Below, in pieces: positions 42,948 through 55,494 of a stretch of 64,000 nucleotides of DNA. Within the stretch, counting starts at the first letter, position 1. Every line of letters begins with the position of its first letter. Origin of the DNA: Megalopta genalis. Taxonomy: Eukaryota > Arthropoda > Insecta > Hymenoptera > Halictidae. The stretch spans positions 8,255,501 through 8,319,500 of the forward strand of contig NC_135013.1 in the NCBI RefSeq assembly GCF_051020955.1, written 5' to 3'. The translations under genes and the position numbers were made by a program. The notes under the pieces are model-generated. The model made no database searches. It had not been told where the DNA came from and worked only from the letters and a program-made list of their open reading frames with translations.

Positions 42948-44873
42948 TACAGTAATGTCTCTCTAATTGACGCTCAGATTGTCTACAATCAATTTCGCAT
43001 CGAAAGCGCCAAAAAGAAGCGAATTTGGAAATTAAAAAGCAATAATCATGCAAATTCTATTCGACGAAAATTTAAGTGAAACATAAGGGTAGTTTTTCGA
43101 AGAGACAAGGATCTACCCTTATGAACTATCCTTATACAAATCATTTTTATAGTTACGAATTGTCAACGACTATAAGAACGAGCTGCAAGGCTCGAATAAT
43201 CGTATCTCCTCTTCCAAAATTGTCCATTTTTGTGGATAATCTGAGCGTCAGTTAGAGAGACATTACTATACAGCAAATTCTTCCTAATCGACGCCCGGCT
43301 TGGAAACAAAAATGGACAATTTCGGAAGAGGAGATACGATTATTCGAGCTTTGCGGCTCGTTCTTATAATTGTTGACAATTCGTAACTATAAAAACAGAG
43401 TGGAAGGCTCGAATAATCGTATCTCCTTTACCCAAATTGTCCACTTTTATGAAAAATCTGAGCGTCAATTAGAGAGACATTACTATACAGCAAATTCTTC
43501 CTAATTGACGCCCGGCTTGGAAACAAAAATGGACAATTTGGGAAGAGGAGACACGATTGTTCGAGCCTTGCGGTTCGTTTTTTATGGTTATCGATTGTCA
43601 ACAACTATAAAAACGAGTTTCAAAGCTCGAATAATAATATCTTCTCTTCCCAAATTCTCCATTTTTCTGCATAATTTCGGCGTCAATAAGGGAGACATTA
43701 CTATAGAGCAAATTCTTCCTAATTGACGCCCGGCTTGGAAACAAAAATGGACAATTTCGGAAGAGGAGATACGATTATTCGAGCTTTGCGGCTCGTTCTT
43801 ATAATTGTTGACAATTCGTAACTATAAAAACAGAGTGGAAGGCTCGAATAATCGTATCTCCTTTTCCCAAATTGTCCACTTTTATGAAAAATCTGAGCGT
43901 CAATTAGAGAGACATTACTATACAGCAAATTCTTCCTAATTGACGCCCGGCTTGGAAACAAAAATGGACAATTTGGGAAGAGGAGACGCGATTGTTCGAG
44001 CCTTGCGGTTCGTTTATATAGTTTCGAATTATTCCAAGTACAGTAAATTCTTCCTAATTGACACTGAAATTGCACACAAAAGTGGACAATTTGAGAAGAG
44101 GAGATACGATTGTTCGAACCTCGCGTCTCGTTTTCTTATAGTTGTTGACAATTCGAAACTATAAAATCGCACCGCTAGACTCGAACAATCGTACCTCCTC
44201 TTCCCAAATTGTCCATTTTCGTGGACAATCTGAGCGTCAATTGGAGAGACATTACTGTACCAGGCCCGCAACGCAGCGTTTTCCACGCTGCTCGGACATT
44301 TTCGCTTACGAAAATTCGCGCGCATCGCTTCGTCATCGGTGGACTGCGGATCTTTATGCGAAATAAAAATTGTCTGCTGCTATTGCAAAAGACGGTAGTC
44401 ACTTGGAGATATCGTCCTTTCTTTAACAACGTAAATTCGTTGCAAATAATACATATCGCAGTAATATGGGCTTTCAATCTTTTTATTGCTTCTAGTTGCA
44501 GTTGCAGTGATGTCTCTCTAATTGACGCTCAGATTGTGCGCAAAAATGGACAATTTCGGAAGAGGAGACACGATTATTCGAGCTTTGCTCGATTTTATAA
44601 ATCGTATAATATATTATAATATAATATAATACTATATATTATTATAATTATATAATATAATACTATATATATATTATAATATAATATAATACTATAATAT
44701 AATAATATAATACTACAATATATATAATAATATATTATACCTCGTTCTTATAATTGTTGACAATTCGTAACTATAAAAACAAAGCGGAAGGCTGAAACAA
44801 TCGTATCTCCCCTTCTAAAATTGTCCATTTTCGTGGACAATCTGAGAGCGTCAATTAGAGAGACATTACTGTA
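42948..44873 (-). mobile_element. Extended cluster of M-family MITEs with unit U
   Basis: M copies: 42950-43268 (part replaced by repeat R at about 43000-43135), 43271-43485, 43488-43703, 43706-43920, half 43923-44038, 44041-44257, unit U 44260-44504, then 44505-44871 with an AT insert at about 44590-44745. The right half repeats the M/half/M/U/M order of 3249-4272. Copies 43271-43485 and 43706-43920 are near-identical, implying local duplication of a 435-bp two-MITE unit. Confidence 0.85.
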
Positions 44874-44879
44874 CATTCA

Positions 44880-45012
44880 AATCTACCACAATATCCCGAT
44901 GTAACTTGAAAGTTACAAAACTGTATCATATACAAATAGTAGCAAAATAATTATTGAAATGCAAATAAATAAATTGTTATTGATATACGAACCCAGATCT
45001 ATTATATACGCT
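44880..45012 (-). mobile_element. P1 internal fragment
   Basis: Reverse complement of 14797-14925 in P1 (TGTAACTTGAAAGTTACA palindrome region, ATACGAACCCAGA...TATTATATACGC). It retains bases deleted from the 26664 copy. Both termini lost. Confidence 0.8.
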
Positions 45013-45639
45013 TCTTTTTTCTTCTTTTTTAACCGAAAGTGTCTAAAACCGCGCGAGCAGCCAGGTGCCCAAGAATCGTCGATAAATTGAATGCCGAAGC
45101 ATGTCCAGGCCGAAGACGATTCGAACCTCGGCGGAAGAAGGTTCGAGCGGAGGCCGCGCACAAGCCGCCATTATTTTCCCATCAGCATAATAATCCCGTC
45201 CCAGGCGAAAATCTCTCCTCCGGCGAGTCCTCGGAGCGTTGGCTGAGCCGGTGCCCGAGGAAGAGCTAAGTAAATACTTCACGGAGCATCAACGATTATC
45301 CCCGTTGCTCCCTAGCGAATTCCGTGGCGGACCTTGAGACTGGCTCGGTTCGATTCCCGGGGCTGGTTTCTCCGGGGAAGCGCGAAACGCTTTCGAATCG
45401 GAGGAACGTCTCGGGGCCCAGGCGCTGCGCGGTAATTGCCGGTCGATTTCCCGTGGGCAGCCCCCTCGACGCGAGAAATCGGCCGGTCGGGCCGGCCTGG
45501 GGTACCGGGGGAACAACGTGTGTAGGCTAAGTTCACGGCGGAGCCGTATTTCGATCGGTCGGCCGTCGCACGGTGGTCGAGAACTCCGAAAACGTCAACG
45601 AAATTGAGGGCTTCGAACGGTCTTACAGGTTTTTCGACC
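45013..45639. promoter_or_regulatory. GC-rich host block
   Basis: CpG-rich with several overlapping ORFs, none recognisable. Contains GGTTCGATTCCCGGGGC at 45349, which was considered and rejected as a tRNA. Confidence 0.3.
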
Positions 45640-46520
45640 CGTACAATTCGATTTTGATGCTGTCGAGAAGCGAATTTGGAAATTAAATAGCAACAATCAT
45701 GCAAATTCTATTCGACGAAAATTTGAGTGATATACTGGGTGTCCCAGATTTTAATAAACTTTTAATAAACTCTTAATCAAGTAAAACTTTTAATAAAATA
45801 AAGCTTTTAAATAAACTTTTAATAAACTTTTAATTTTAAAATAAACTTTTAATAAACTTTTAGTAAACTCTTAATCAAGTAAAACTTTTAATAAAATAAA
45901 GCTTTTAAATAAACTTTAAATAAACTTTTAATTTCAAAATAAACCTTTAATAAACTTTTAATAAACTTAATAAACTTTGAAATTTTAATAAACTTCGTCA
46001 GTATATTCTATGGCACAAAGTAAGAAAAAATGTTATGTGAACATAGGTCATATAGAGCTTTATTAAGAAGTTATAACAAAAATTCAGAATAGGAATAGTA
46101 ATCAACTAAAAAAAAAGTAAAAAAAATTTTCGATCGATATCAATCGATTAATATATTTCGAAATGTATTAATAAACACAGCTTACATAAACACACGGCAT
46201 GTGCTGATCTATTCAAGTCAATGCTTCACTATTCTAATGCAATTAGTATTCCTATTCTGAATTTTTGTTATAACTTCTTAATAAAGCTCTATATGACCTA
46301 TGTTTGCATAACATTTTTTTCTTACTGCGTGCCATAGAATACACTAACAAAGTTTGAACATTAAAACCTGGCACACCCTGTATATAGTTCATAAGGGTAG
46401 ATTCTTATCTCTTCGAAAAACTACCCTTATGTTTCACTTAAATTTTCGTCGAATAGAATTTGCATGATTATCGCTTTTTAATTTCCAAATTCGCTTCTTT
46501 TTGGTGCTTTCGATGCAAAA
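45640..46520. mobile_element. Repeat R arms flanking a foldback MITE
   Basis: 45735-46380 is a TA-flanked foldback (CTGGGTGTCCCAG... to GCACACCCTG) with arms CATAGGTCATATAGAGCTTT... and an AATAAACTTTT repeat at the left. On each side lie inverted copies of repeat R (GCGAATTTGGAAATTAAA, CAAATTCTATTCGACGAAAA), also found at 43010-43130 inside an M MITE. The right R copy ends in a hairpin with CATAAGGGTAG arms. Confidence 0.75.
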
Positions 46521-47809
46521 TTGATTGGACTAGCAGTATGTAATAAATGGACTATGAATCTTTATCTCATTTTCAACTTATTTTCATACGTTATTTCCGT
46601 ACAAAAATTCGAATTAAAGACAAACACATCCTTCGTTAATTAAAAGATTACCTTGTTAATTTATACGTTTTTTTGAACTGAATGCGTTGTCTTAAAAACG
46701 TCGTTTTAACGTCTGAAACAGTTTGATTCGATGATATTTATTCTTACATATTAATTTCATTGGATTTATGAATTTTCGGTATTATTCTTCTATTTTTTAA
46801 TCGTAAAAGAATAAAGTTTTAGATCGTAAGTCTTTCAGGTCCTAAAATGGACGTCTTTCGGACGTAACATGCTATCTGCTGTCCGAGCTCTTTCAAAAGA
46901 AAGAAATCGCACAACAATCATTTACAAAAATCTTCCCCTAAGCCTTGTCAAAGTTTTTAAATTGTTTAAAATCTAACATTGTTCCTACATGTGCTAATAA
47001 AAAAATATAAATGTATATAAAAATATAAATATATATAAAAATATAAATATAATAACAACTTACATTTTGTTATCTTGTAACGAGCAACTAAAACAATTAG
47101 TTTGCATCTTAATTTCATATATATTTGCCATCGTAACGCTGTACCTAATCGCAGAGAGTTATACGAGGTTGTTAACGCATTACCGTCCGGAGACGTAAAA
47201 ATACGTTTTTCCTTGACTGCCTATGAAATGCCGGATACTTAAATAGAGTTTCGCACACTGCGCATTAAATGACGGCGGCCTGTGTACATACGTGCTACAA
47301 CACATGTAATGCGATATAAATGCGATATAAAGAAAAACTGCAGGCATCGTATCGTAAGCAATTACGTCGAAAATATCTTGCGAACAGAACAGAATAAAAT
47401 AATGAAATAGCAAAGTGATTATAATTTAATTATAAAATAATTACTGTACGATATGTCGGCTACACGCAAGAGCTTTCGCACAAACAGACCGGACCGTATT
47501 GTGTTCATCCCTTGCGCTGCGGTTGCTCTCAGAGCTAATTAGTACTTCTTCGTCGTTAATAAATTTTTACATAATAAGGAACATTTATATTTGTTGTAAG
47601 TCTGTATCAATTGCCAAATATTGACACCGCAGAAATTCAATTTTATTTCGATGTAAAAGAAACGAATAATACACACACACACACATGTTCAACACTAAAA
47701 GTACCCGACCCGTCAAAACGACGAATTTCGAATTTTTTTATTCGACTATTATCGAGTTCCCTAAAATATTTTCCCGAGTAATTACTGGATACATTTATTC
47801 AGTCATATA
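46521..47809. other. AT-rich noncoding DNA with two possible TTAA-element ends
   Basis: 46840-46870 shares a GGACGT palindrome motif with 16875-16892. TTAACGCATTACCGTCCGG at 47172 resembles the P6 terminus and is followed by ACGTA-AAAA-TACGT (47193-47206). No partner end was found for either. A short (CA)n lies near 47671. Confidence 0.4.
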
Positions 47810-48170
47810 TACAGGGTGTCTCGAAAATGTCTCGTAATCCGGAAATGGAGGGTTCCCGTGATCATTTGAAGCAACTTTCTCCTTAGCGAAAATGCAAACC
47901 GCGGCTTCGTTTACGAGTTATCAACGAAAATCAGTGACCAATGTGAGGCGAGCTCTGCTGGCGCGAGACGGTCGAGCCAATGAGCGGAGCTGGGCTTCGC
48001 GCGCTGGGCCGCCCCGCGTCAACAGAGCTTGCTTCTTATTGGTTCGCGTTTTTCATTAATAATTCGTAAACGAAGCCGCGGTTTGCATTTTCGCTAAGGA
48101 AAAAGTTACTTCAAATAACCTAAGGAACCCACCATTTCCGGATTGCGAGACATTTTTGGGACAACCTGTA
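47810..48170. mobile_element. N-family foldback MITE
   Basis: 47812-48168, 357 bp, TA on both sides, termini CAGGGTGTCTCGAAAATGTC and inverse CATTTTTGGGACAACCTG. GC-rich centre with CCAAT and ATTGG blocks. Confidence 0.88.
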
Positions 48171-48207
48171 TATTTTGTTGTGAACATCAAGCAACGACTT
48201 CACAAAT

Positions 48208-48885
48208 GCAATCTATATCGTTTTTTATTTATAGAATAAATGGACAATTGAAGTACAGAATAACGGCGACTGTAGAAGAATTCAAGAATTTTATTGGCCT
48301 ATGCAATAGGCTAATTAAAAAATGCAATCTATATCGTCTTTTATTTATAGAATAAATGGGCAATTGAAGTACAGAATAACAGCGACTATAGAAGAATTCA
48401 AGAATTTTATTGGCCTATGCAATAGGCTAATAAAAAATGCAATCTATATCGTCTTTTATTTATAGAATAAATAGGCAATTGAAATACAGAATAACGGCGA
48501 CTATAGAAGAATTCAAGAATCTCATTGGCCTATGCAATAGGCTAATAAAAAAATGCAAAATATATCGTCTTTTATTTATAGAATAAATGAAAAATTGAAA
48601 TACAGAATAACAGCGACTATAGAAGAATTCAAGAATCTCATTGGCCTATGCAATAGGCTAATAAAAAAATGCAATCTATATCGTCTTTTATTTATAAATA
48701 GAATAAATGGGCAATTGAAATACAGAATAACAGCGACTATAGAAGAATTCAAGAATCTCATTGGCCTATGCAATAGACCAATAAAAAATGCAATCTTTAT
48801 CGTTTTTTATTTATAAATAGAATAAATGGGCAATTGAAATACAGAATAACGTTAACTATAAAAAAATTCAAGAATCTCAATGAAC
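48208..48885 (+). repeat. 115-119-bp satellite, about six units
   Basis: Unit starts GCAATCTATATCGTCTTTTA at 48208, 48324, 48439, 48555, 48671 and 48790, containing GCAATTGAAATACAGAATAA and TTGGCCTATGCAATAGGCTA (a palindromic block). ORFs across it repeat CNLYRLLFI and have no support as genes. Confidence 0.93.
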
Positions 48886-50365
48886 CTGTTATTAATTTCT
48901 TCAGACTCTTCTATTTCGTAAAACAATCTCCATTTCCCACAAAAATCCTCTCAGTCTACCAATCACTTTTAGTACTCGCTGAAACATTTATCACCTCTTG
49001 ACGAGAAATCCGGCACGTTGCCATAACGCAAGAGATCACGATCCCCTATTCCAAAGCGACGAGAAGTTATCTCGATAAAATAGGAAACTCCGTTAAAATA
49101 GAAAAACTCCGTTCAATTACGCAGAGCTGAGAAATCGAACGTTCGCCGCGGAGATTATTGTTTCCCGGACCACCGTGCGGCGCACGTGCCACCCGCCGCC
49201 GACAGATTCGAACAGTTCCGGGCAAAAACGTGTCCCGAAAAAACGGGTCGGCCCGATATCGGCTGCCGCTGTGAACTTCGCCGTAGGAGAACGACGACGA
49301 CGCCGAGGACGACGACGACGACGAAGAAGAGGGAAAGGAAGACGGAGAAACGCGCGGGGAAGCGTGGCCATGGTTCGGAGCGAGCTCTCTGGCGGAGATC
49401 GAAAGAGGGCAAAACGAAGAAGGTTCCTCCGGCTTCGGGTCGTAGGGTCGACTCGTCGGTCTCACGCGAGCCCTGCGTGCAACGAGACCGGCGATGGGCC
49501 GTTCCAAGACGAATCGGCTGGCAACCGAGCTAACCCGATGAGAAAGAACGAGACGGGATACAGTACTCCGGGCCCCGAAGATGAGGGAAGGGGGCAGACG
49601 TATGTTGGCCTGTAATTAACATACCGAACCCCCTTCTCTCCTCCGGGAGAGAGAAGTTGGTCCGCGCCGCGCGCCGGGTTCGGGCTCGCAGGTTCACCGT
49701 GCCGGCTCGACGCCAGTTAACGTTTATTCCCTCGAAAACTCGCGCCGCTTTTGTTCCCGCGGCGTGTCCCAGTGCCACCTACGATACCGCGGGAGTCCAT
49801 TTTGTTTGGGGGTTGGCGTCGACGGGGTGCCAGGAGACCAGGTCCCCGTGGGAGCTCGCCGCGCGTGCCGCGACACGAGACTGACTGTCAGCGCTCTCCT
49901 CGACAGCTGCTCCTGATACCTCCGCCGCGGACCAAAGGAGTAAGTAGACTCACCTGGCGACGTCCGACACCGTCGTACACTGTGGGGTAGAGGTAAATTG
50001 AGAAACGGAACGGCGGGAAGTCGGGGCGAAAGTACTTTTGTCCTTTCCGCTGGCGATGAACAGATTTCGTGACAGTAATGGAAATGTTTGTAAAGGAGAC
50101 CTGGAGATCATTCTGCAGGCAAAAAATGTAGCTAAAGCATGGACGAATGAGCGGAGAATTAAGTGAAGCGTAAGATAAATTTCGGAGAAGAGTGTGATTA
50201 TCAGAGAATGAAGTGATGAATTGTGAAAAGACGGAATAAGTTTCTGAAAAAATGATGATGATATATTTAGGTTTTGATATTAGGTTTTGAATATTTAGGT
50301 TGAATATTTATGATTGATTTTAAGTTTAGTTTTTCGACGGGAGAAAATATTTTGTGTATCCAAGA
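48886..50365 (+). promoter_or_regulatory. CpG-rich island with candidate first exon
   Basis: GC-rich from 49140 to 50000 with GACGACGACG runs. Donor AAAGGA|GTAAGT at 49940 on the plus strand follows a likely initiator region (ACTGTCAGCG near 49886). Overlapping ORFs are unrecognised. It could be an alternative first exon within the LIM-PET locus or of another gene. Confidence 0.35.
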
Positions 50366-51410
50366 TGTGGTATATACAAATGATCAATTCATGGTATGTC
50401 CAAATGATCAATTTATACTATATCCAAATGATCAATTTATAGTATATCCATGTGATCAATTTATAGTATATCCAAATGATCAATTTATAGTATACCCAAA
50501 TGATCAATTTATAGTGTATCCAAAAATGATCAATTTATGGTATATCCAAATGATCAATTTATAGTATACCCAAATGATCAATTTATAGTATACCCAAATG
50601 ATCAAATTATAATATATCCAAATGAGATCAATTTATAGTATATCCAAATGAACAATTTATAGTATATCCAAATGATCAATTTATAGTATACCCAAATGAT
50701 CAATTTATAATATATCCAAATGATCAATTTATAGTATATCCATGTGATCAGTTTATAGTATATCCAAATGATCAATTTATAGTATATCCAAATGAGATCA
50801 ATTTATAGTATGTCCAAATGATCAATTTATACTATATCCAAATGATCAATTTATAGTATATCCAAATGAACAATTTATAGTATATCCAAATAATCAATTT
50901 ATAGTATACCCAAATGATCAATTTATAATATATCCAAATGAGAGATCAATTTATAGTATATCCAAATGATCACAATTTATAATATACCCAAATGATCAAT
51001 TTATAGTATATCCAAATGAACAATTTATACGATATCCAAATGATTAATTTATGGTATATCCAAATGATCAATTTATAGTATATCCGAATGATCAATTTGT
51101 AGTATGTATATCCAAATGATCAATTTATAGTATGTATATCCAAATGATCAATTTATACTATATCCGAATGATCAATTTATAATATATCCAAATAATCAAT
51201 TTATAATATATCCAAATGATCAATTTATAATACATCCAAATGATTAATTTATGGTATATCCAAATGATCAATTTATAGTATATCCGAATGATCAATTTGT
51301 AGTATGTACATCCAAATGATCAATCTATAGCATATCCAAACGATGAATTTATAGTATATCCAAACGATGAATTTATAGTACATCCAAGTGATGAATTTAT
51401 AATACATCCT
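50366..51410 (+). repeat. About 23-bp minisatellite, over 40 units
   Basis: Unit TATATCCAAATGATCAATTT ATAG, 22-26 bases with frequent one- to three-base indels, so frames break often. The 84-residue YPNDQFIV ORF at its start is a by-product. Confidence 0.95.
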
Positions 51411-52488
51411 GTGTAAATAACGGAGAACCGAGAACAAGACTAAAACCACCGGGTACACGTAATTAAAGTAAAACAAGATTACCCGCGTCGTCCCTAATCA
51501 CGACAGACGTCGACTCCGACGTCCGTGAAAACTATGACGAACACACTCGAGGATCGGACGACGAGCCGTTCTGGTTTCACTTCCTGGAAATTTCCGATTT
51601 TTCGATTTTCCCGATCCCGAAGGTGACCCCCCTCCGGTAACACCGTTGATAGCGTTTTAATGCTCGCGATAAACACGCGGCAATCAGCGTTCAGTGTACC
51701 TCGAAAGTACAAGCTCTAATTTGAAGAGCGTGTACCGAACATAATTATTCTCTGAATATGGCAAGGGATCGTCGTCGACGATCGGCGTCGAGCCCGCGAC
51801 TGAAATCCAGCCGCGATCGTTCCTACGATCCGAGATACGTCCAGGATCTAATAATAATTACGGGAAAACAGGCGAGATCGCCTTCTCGGACACCGCGTAT
51901 GGCTTCATCTGCTTCTTCTTTTCGCCGACGTGTACTTTAATGCCCGGGATTATTACCGCTAATAGATTGCGGTGGATTAATATTTTACGGGTGTTTGCCG
52001 ATCTCTTTGGAATCCGGCCTGATTGCCAGCCAGCCAGCCCGAACTCGAACCCTTTCTGGTCTTTGCGCGGCTGCAACGGAAGTTGCCATAAGCGCGGCCG
52101 GGAGATGCTTAACAAGCCTCTGCACCCGTTTATGATTTAGAGAGGCGCGCCTCCCGGCACCGGAGAGATCGTCGAACGTTAATTAGAATCGATGTTCTAA
52201 TAAATTAGAAACTCCGCGGGCACGTCGGATGTATTGATTAGATGCTCGAAACGGGAATAGAAAGTTCGCTCGATATCGGGGCCCGTTGATCTTTATTGTG
52301 AGCAAGAGACGCGCGGCCCGCGTACGCGGAACAGTCACGCTGCTAAATTGGCTGCGTGCTTTCCGATCGCGAAATCATATCTGACGACTTCGCCTTCGAG
52401 GAAACACCTGCCCGCCGCAAGAACGCGAACTTGTTTCTTCTTTCTTTTCCCCCCACAACTTTCGCGAGAGTTCCAGCGCGAGAAGATA
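51411..52488. other. Host-like GC-mixed region
   Basis: A plus ORF at 51758-51940 is basic and serine-rich (MARDRRRRSASSPRLKSS...), with a GATCGTCGTCGACGATC palindrome at its start. It resembles SR-type low complexity but has no other support. Possible intronic regulatory DNA. Confidence 0.25.
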
Positions 52489-52893
52489 TACAGGGTGTCC
52501 GAAAATTATTGTATTTCCGGGAACTGAGGGATTCGTGAGATCATTTGAAGTAACTTTTTCCTTAGCGAAAATGCGATCCGCGGCTTCGTTTGCGAGTTAT
52601 TAACGAAAAACAGTGACCAATGAGAGGCGAGCTCCGGTAGCGTGAGGCGGCCGAGCCAACTGGCGGGATCAGCCGGCGCGTGACGGCCGAGCCAATGAAC
52701 GGAACTGGGCTCCGCGCGCTCGTTGGCGCGGCTGCCTCGCGCTAGCCGAGCTCGCTTCTCATTGGTCAGTGTTTTTCGTTGATAACTCGTTAACGATGCC
52801 TCGGAGAACATTTTTGTAAAGGAGAAAGTTACTTCGAATGATCTCAGGAACCCCACATTTTCCGGAAATACCATAATTTTGGGACACCCTGTA
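52489..52893. mobile_element. N-family foldback MITE
   Basis: 52491-52891, 401 bp, TA on both sides, termini CAGGGTGTCCGAAAATTATT and the inverse ending GGGACACCCTG. Centre with CCAATGAGAGGCGAGCT and inverse. Confidence 0.88.
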
Positions 52894-53570
52894 TATTCCT
52901 GTTTAATCTTAACGTAGAGGACGCTGCCTCTTTGGAGAGCCGACCGAGTGTCTGCGAGCTCTTCTACCTTGCGCTGACCGATTCGCGATCGATTCCGAGC
53001 CAACCAGACGTACTATGACGCACGAAAGTCTGCGAGCAACAAGGAGACGCTGATAATAATGACTTGGCCATGGATCTTCGTGCTGAACACCGAACCTACC
53101 AGACCGGTCAACTAACCGCATTTTAAGCTGTGAGAAAAATTCGTAGTTTCAATGTTCTCGCTTATCCACGACTCGCTGCAGTTACGTACATGTGTACAGG
53201 ATGCGAGTCGATCAGTGTCGTTTTGAAATAACTGGTAAATAACCGGTAAATTGATTTTATAGAAAAAGCGTCGAATGTATTTTTTTAGGTTTTCCTTTTT
53301 ACGTTGAATACGTTAATGGAGACGACAAATATTTTACTGAATTTTTCGAAGTCATTTGTAGGTCGTTTTAATGTTCCTGAACGGAATTCTTTATTCTTGC
53401 TCGGCCACGATGAAGTGAAGAAAGTAGAATGAAAATTTTTGCGTAACAAGCGAGGACGGGCTTTTCTGTTCTTTTATTTATCTTTATTCATGGAACGTGT
53501 TCAAAATTTCTTCCCTCGGCAGCTGAGCTGAAGAGAATACAACGTTCGTTTAAAAAGCGGTTGTTTAAAA
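52894..53570. other. Noncoding stretch
   Basis: Nothing recognised; ORFs on the minus strand (52909-53121) lack motifs. Confidence 0.4.
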
Positions 53571-54527
53571 TGCAGGGTGTCCTAAAAATGTCTCGCGATT
53601 TAGAAATGCAGGCTCGTGAGGTCATTTGAAGAAACTTTCTCCCTAGCGAAAATGCGATCCGCGGCTTCGTTTGCGAGTTATTAACGAAAAACGCTGACCA
53701 ATGAGAGGCGAGCTCGGCTGGCGCTAGGCGGCCGAGCCAACGAGCGCGCGGAGCCCAGTTCCGCTAGTTGACTCGGCCGCCTCGTGCCAGTCGAGCTCGA
53801 GCTCGAGCGCACGAAGCCCAGTTCCGCGGTGACCAATGAGAGGCGAGCTCGACTGGCGCGAGGCGGCCGAGTCAACTAGCGGAACTGGGCTCCGTGCGCT
53901 CGTTGGCTCGGCCGCGTCGCGCCAGTCAAGCTCGCCTCTCATTGGTCACCGCGGAACTGGGCTTCGGGCGCTAGTTTACTCGGCCGTCTCGCGCTACCGG
54001 AGCTTGCCTACGAGTTATTAAGGAAAAACAGTGACCAACGGGAGGGCGAGATTAGCTGGCGCGAAGCGGCCGAACCAACGAGCGGTCGAAGCCCGGTTCC
54101 GCCGATTGGCTCGGCCGCCTAGCCCTAGGCGAGCTCGCCCTCTCATTGGTCACCGGTTTTTCCTTAATAACTCGCAAACGAAGCCGCGGATCGCATTTTC
54201 GCTAAAGAAAAAGTTTCTTCAAATGATTCACTCTTTCTAGTTGTTAACATAATTATAGAAAAATCTGTATGTTATTTTGAATCCATCGAAACGATCGAAG
54301 GAACAACGAATTTTCTATTCAATTAACAGATATATTGTTTATTTTGCATAAAGATCCGCAAACTCCGATTACAATAAAAAAACTGCTCGAAGACTAAATA
54401 AATCACATAGCTTTCACGAGATCGGACGAACCGGTCACTTGTAATGCTCGGTACGTAGATCGTTTTTTCAAATGACCTCAAGAACCTCCCATGTCGGGAT
54501 CGCGAGACATTTTTGGAACATCCTGTA
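53571..54527 (-). mobile_element. Expanded N-family foldback, partner of 38298-39182
   Basis: 53573-54525, 953 bp, with termini CAGGGTGTCCTAAAAATGTC and the inverse ending CATCCTG; TA after the right end, TG before the left. It holds several nested GC-rich palindromes plus about 200 bp of non-palindromic sequence (54250-54460) shared only with the 38-kb copy. About twice the usual N length. Confidence 0.82.
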
Positions 54528-55494
54528 GATATACGGTACAAGATGTCGATAGGTTTTGGCGTTGATAAAGATCCGTTGCACCAGTCGCAAGAAACAGAAT
54601 TACTTACTTCTACATCAAGCATTACATTAGACTTTACCTCGTCAGAATTCACTTTCTTTTTTTAGTTAATCATTCGAACAGGTTCTAGCATAAGTTCCCG
54701 TTGTTTGTTCGGTTCGGCGCGAACATCCGCGGCGCAAAACCATAAGCAGTTCAGCGGCCTATAGTTTGAAGAAACCTCGCGTCGCAAAAAACAGCGCAAC
54801 TCCTACGATCGCGCAAGAAAGCGTTGCGCAGAATGATTCGCGTTTGGACGCGCAAGATTCACAGGTCTCGGAGCTACGAAGCTAGAGAAATAGGTTGCCC
54901 CGGTCGCGGCAAATGTTGCAAGAAACAAAACGAACATAGTTAACCATTAACCAGTTTCAAATATGGCAGCGGCACGATTTCCTCCGAGCTCCTTCGCTGC
55001 TCTCGTCAGCGTAACAGAGAGAACAATGACCAAAGTCGATCGACACGTTTCAAGACGCTTCGATGATTTTTCCGAACGCGGTGGAAGCGCTGTCTGGGGG
55101 AAGAAAAAAAGTCGATACTCTCTATCGATTGAGGCTTTTGGGTGCAATTAACGTCACGGTCATTTATCTGATCATCGTGTTGGGTCGATCGCCTATAAAA
55201 AATGCCGGCAGGTTTTCCCAATTAGAGACCACGAAGCGGTCTCGGACATCCAGCTCAGGAGAGACAGACTCGTCGCATAGTTGAGGAAACTATGCCGTGG
55301 AGAAAACTCGAGGAGTTGTTGTTCGATTTTGAACAAATTCTTTGGTGGTATAGTTAATCGACAAGTAATTATACAGTGTATCAGAGGGAACAATTAATTC
55401 TTGGGTAAATCGATAGAGCATTAGATTTAATTATGATGTGATTATAATTAATTTTGTATTTATTATACCAATACAATTTTGTATATATTATGTC
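54528..55494. other. Host-like stretch with unrecognised ORFs
   Basis: ATG at 54963 in good context (AATATGGCAGCGG) opens 62 codons, and another frame has 73 codons from 55063 with a hydrophobic run (INVTVIYLIIVLG). Neither is recognised and no splice evidence was found. Confidence 0.22.

Noticed and set aside
45312..45400. tRNA-like B box GGTTCGATTCCCGGGGC
   Set aside because: The T-arm has a mismatch, and no 7-base acceptor stem or A box at the right distance pairs with the sequence that follows.
48553..48816. Repeat ORF CNLYRLLFI in the 115-bp satellite
   Set aside because: Unit lengths vary between 115 and 119, so the frame is not kept; chance ORF.
50310..50564. YPNDQFIV-repeat protein
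   Set aside because: The 23-bp minisatellite has frequent indels, so the frame closes after a few units; no coding constraint.
53681..54240. ORFs rich in Ala, Ser, Arg over the N foldback (and at 38503-39133)
   Set aside because: Translation of the GC-rich palindromic core; mirrored on the other strand and in the inverted partner.
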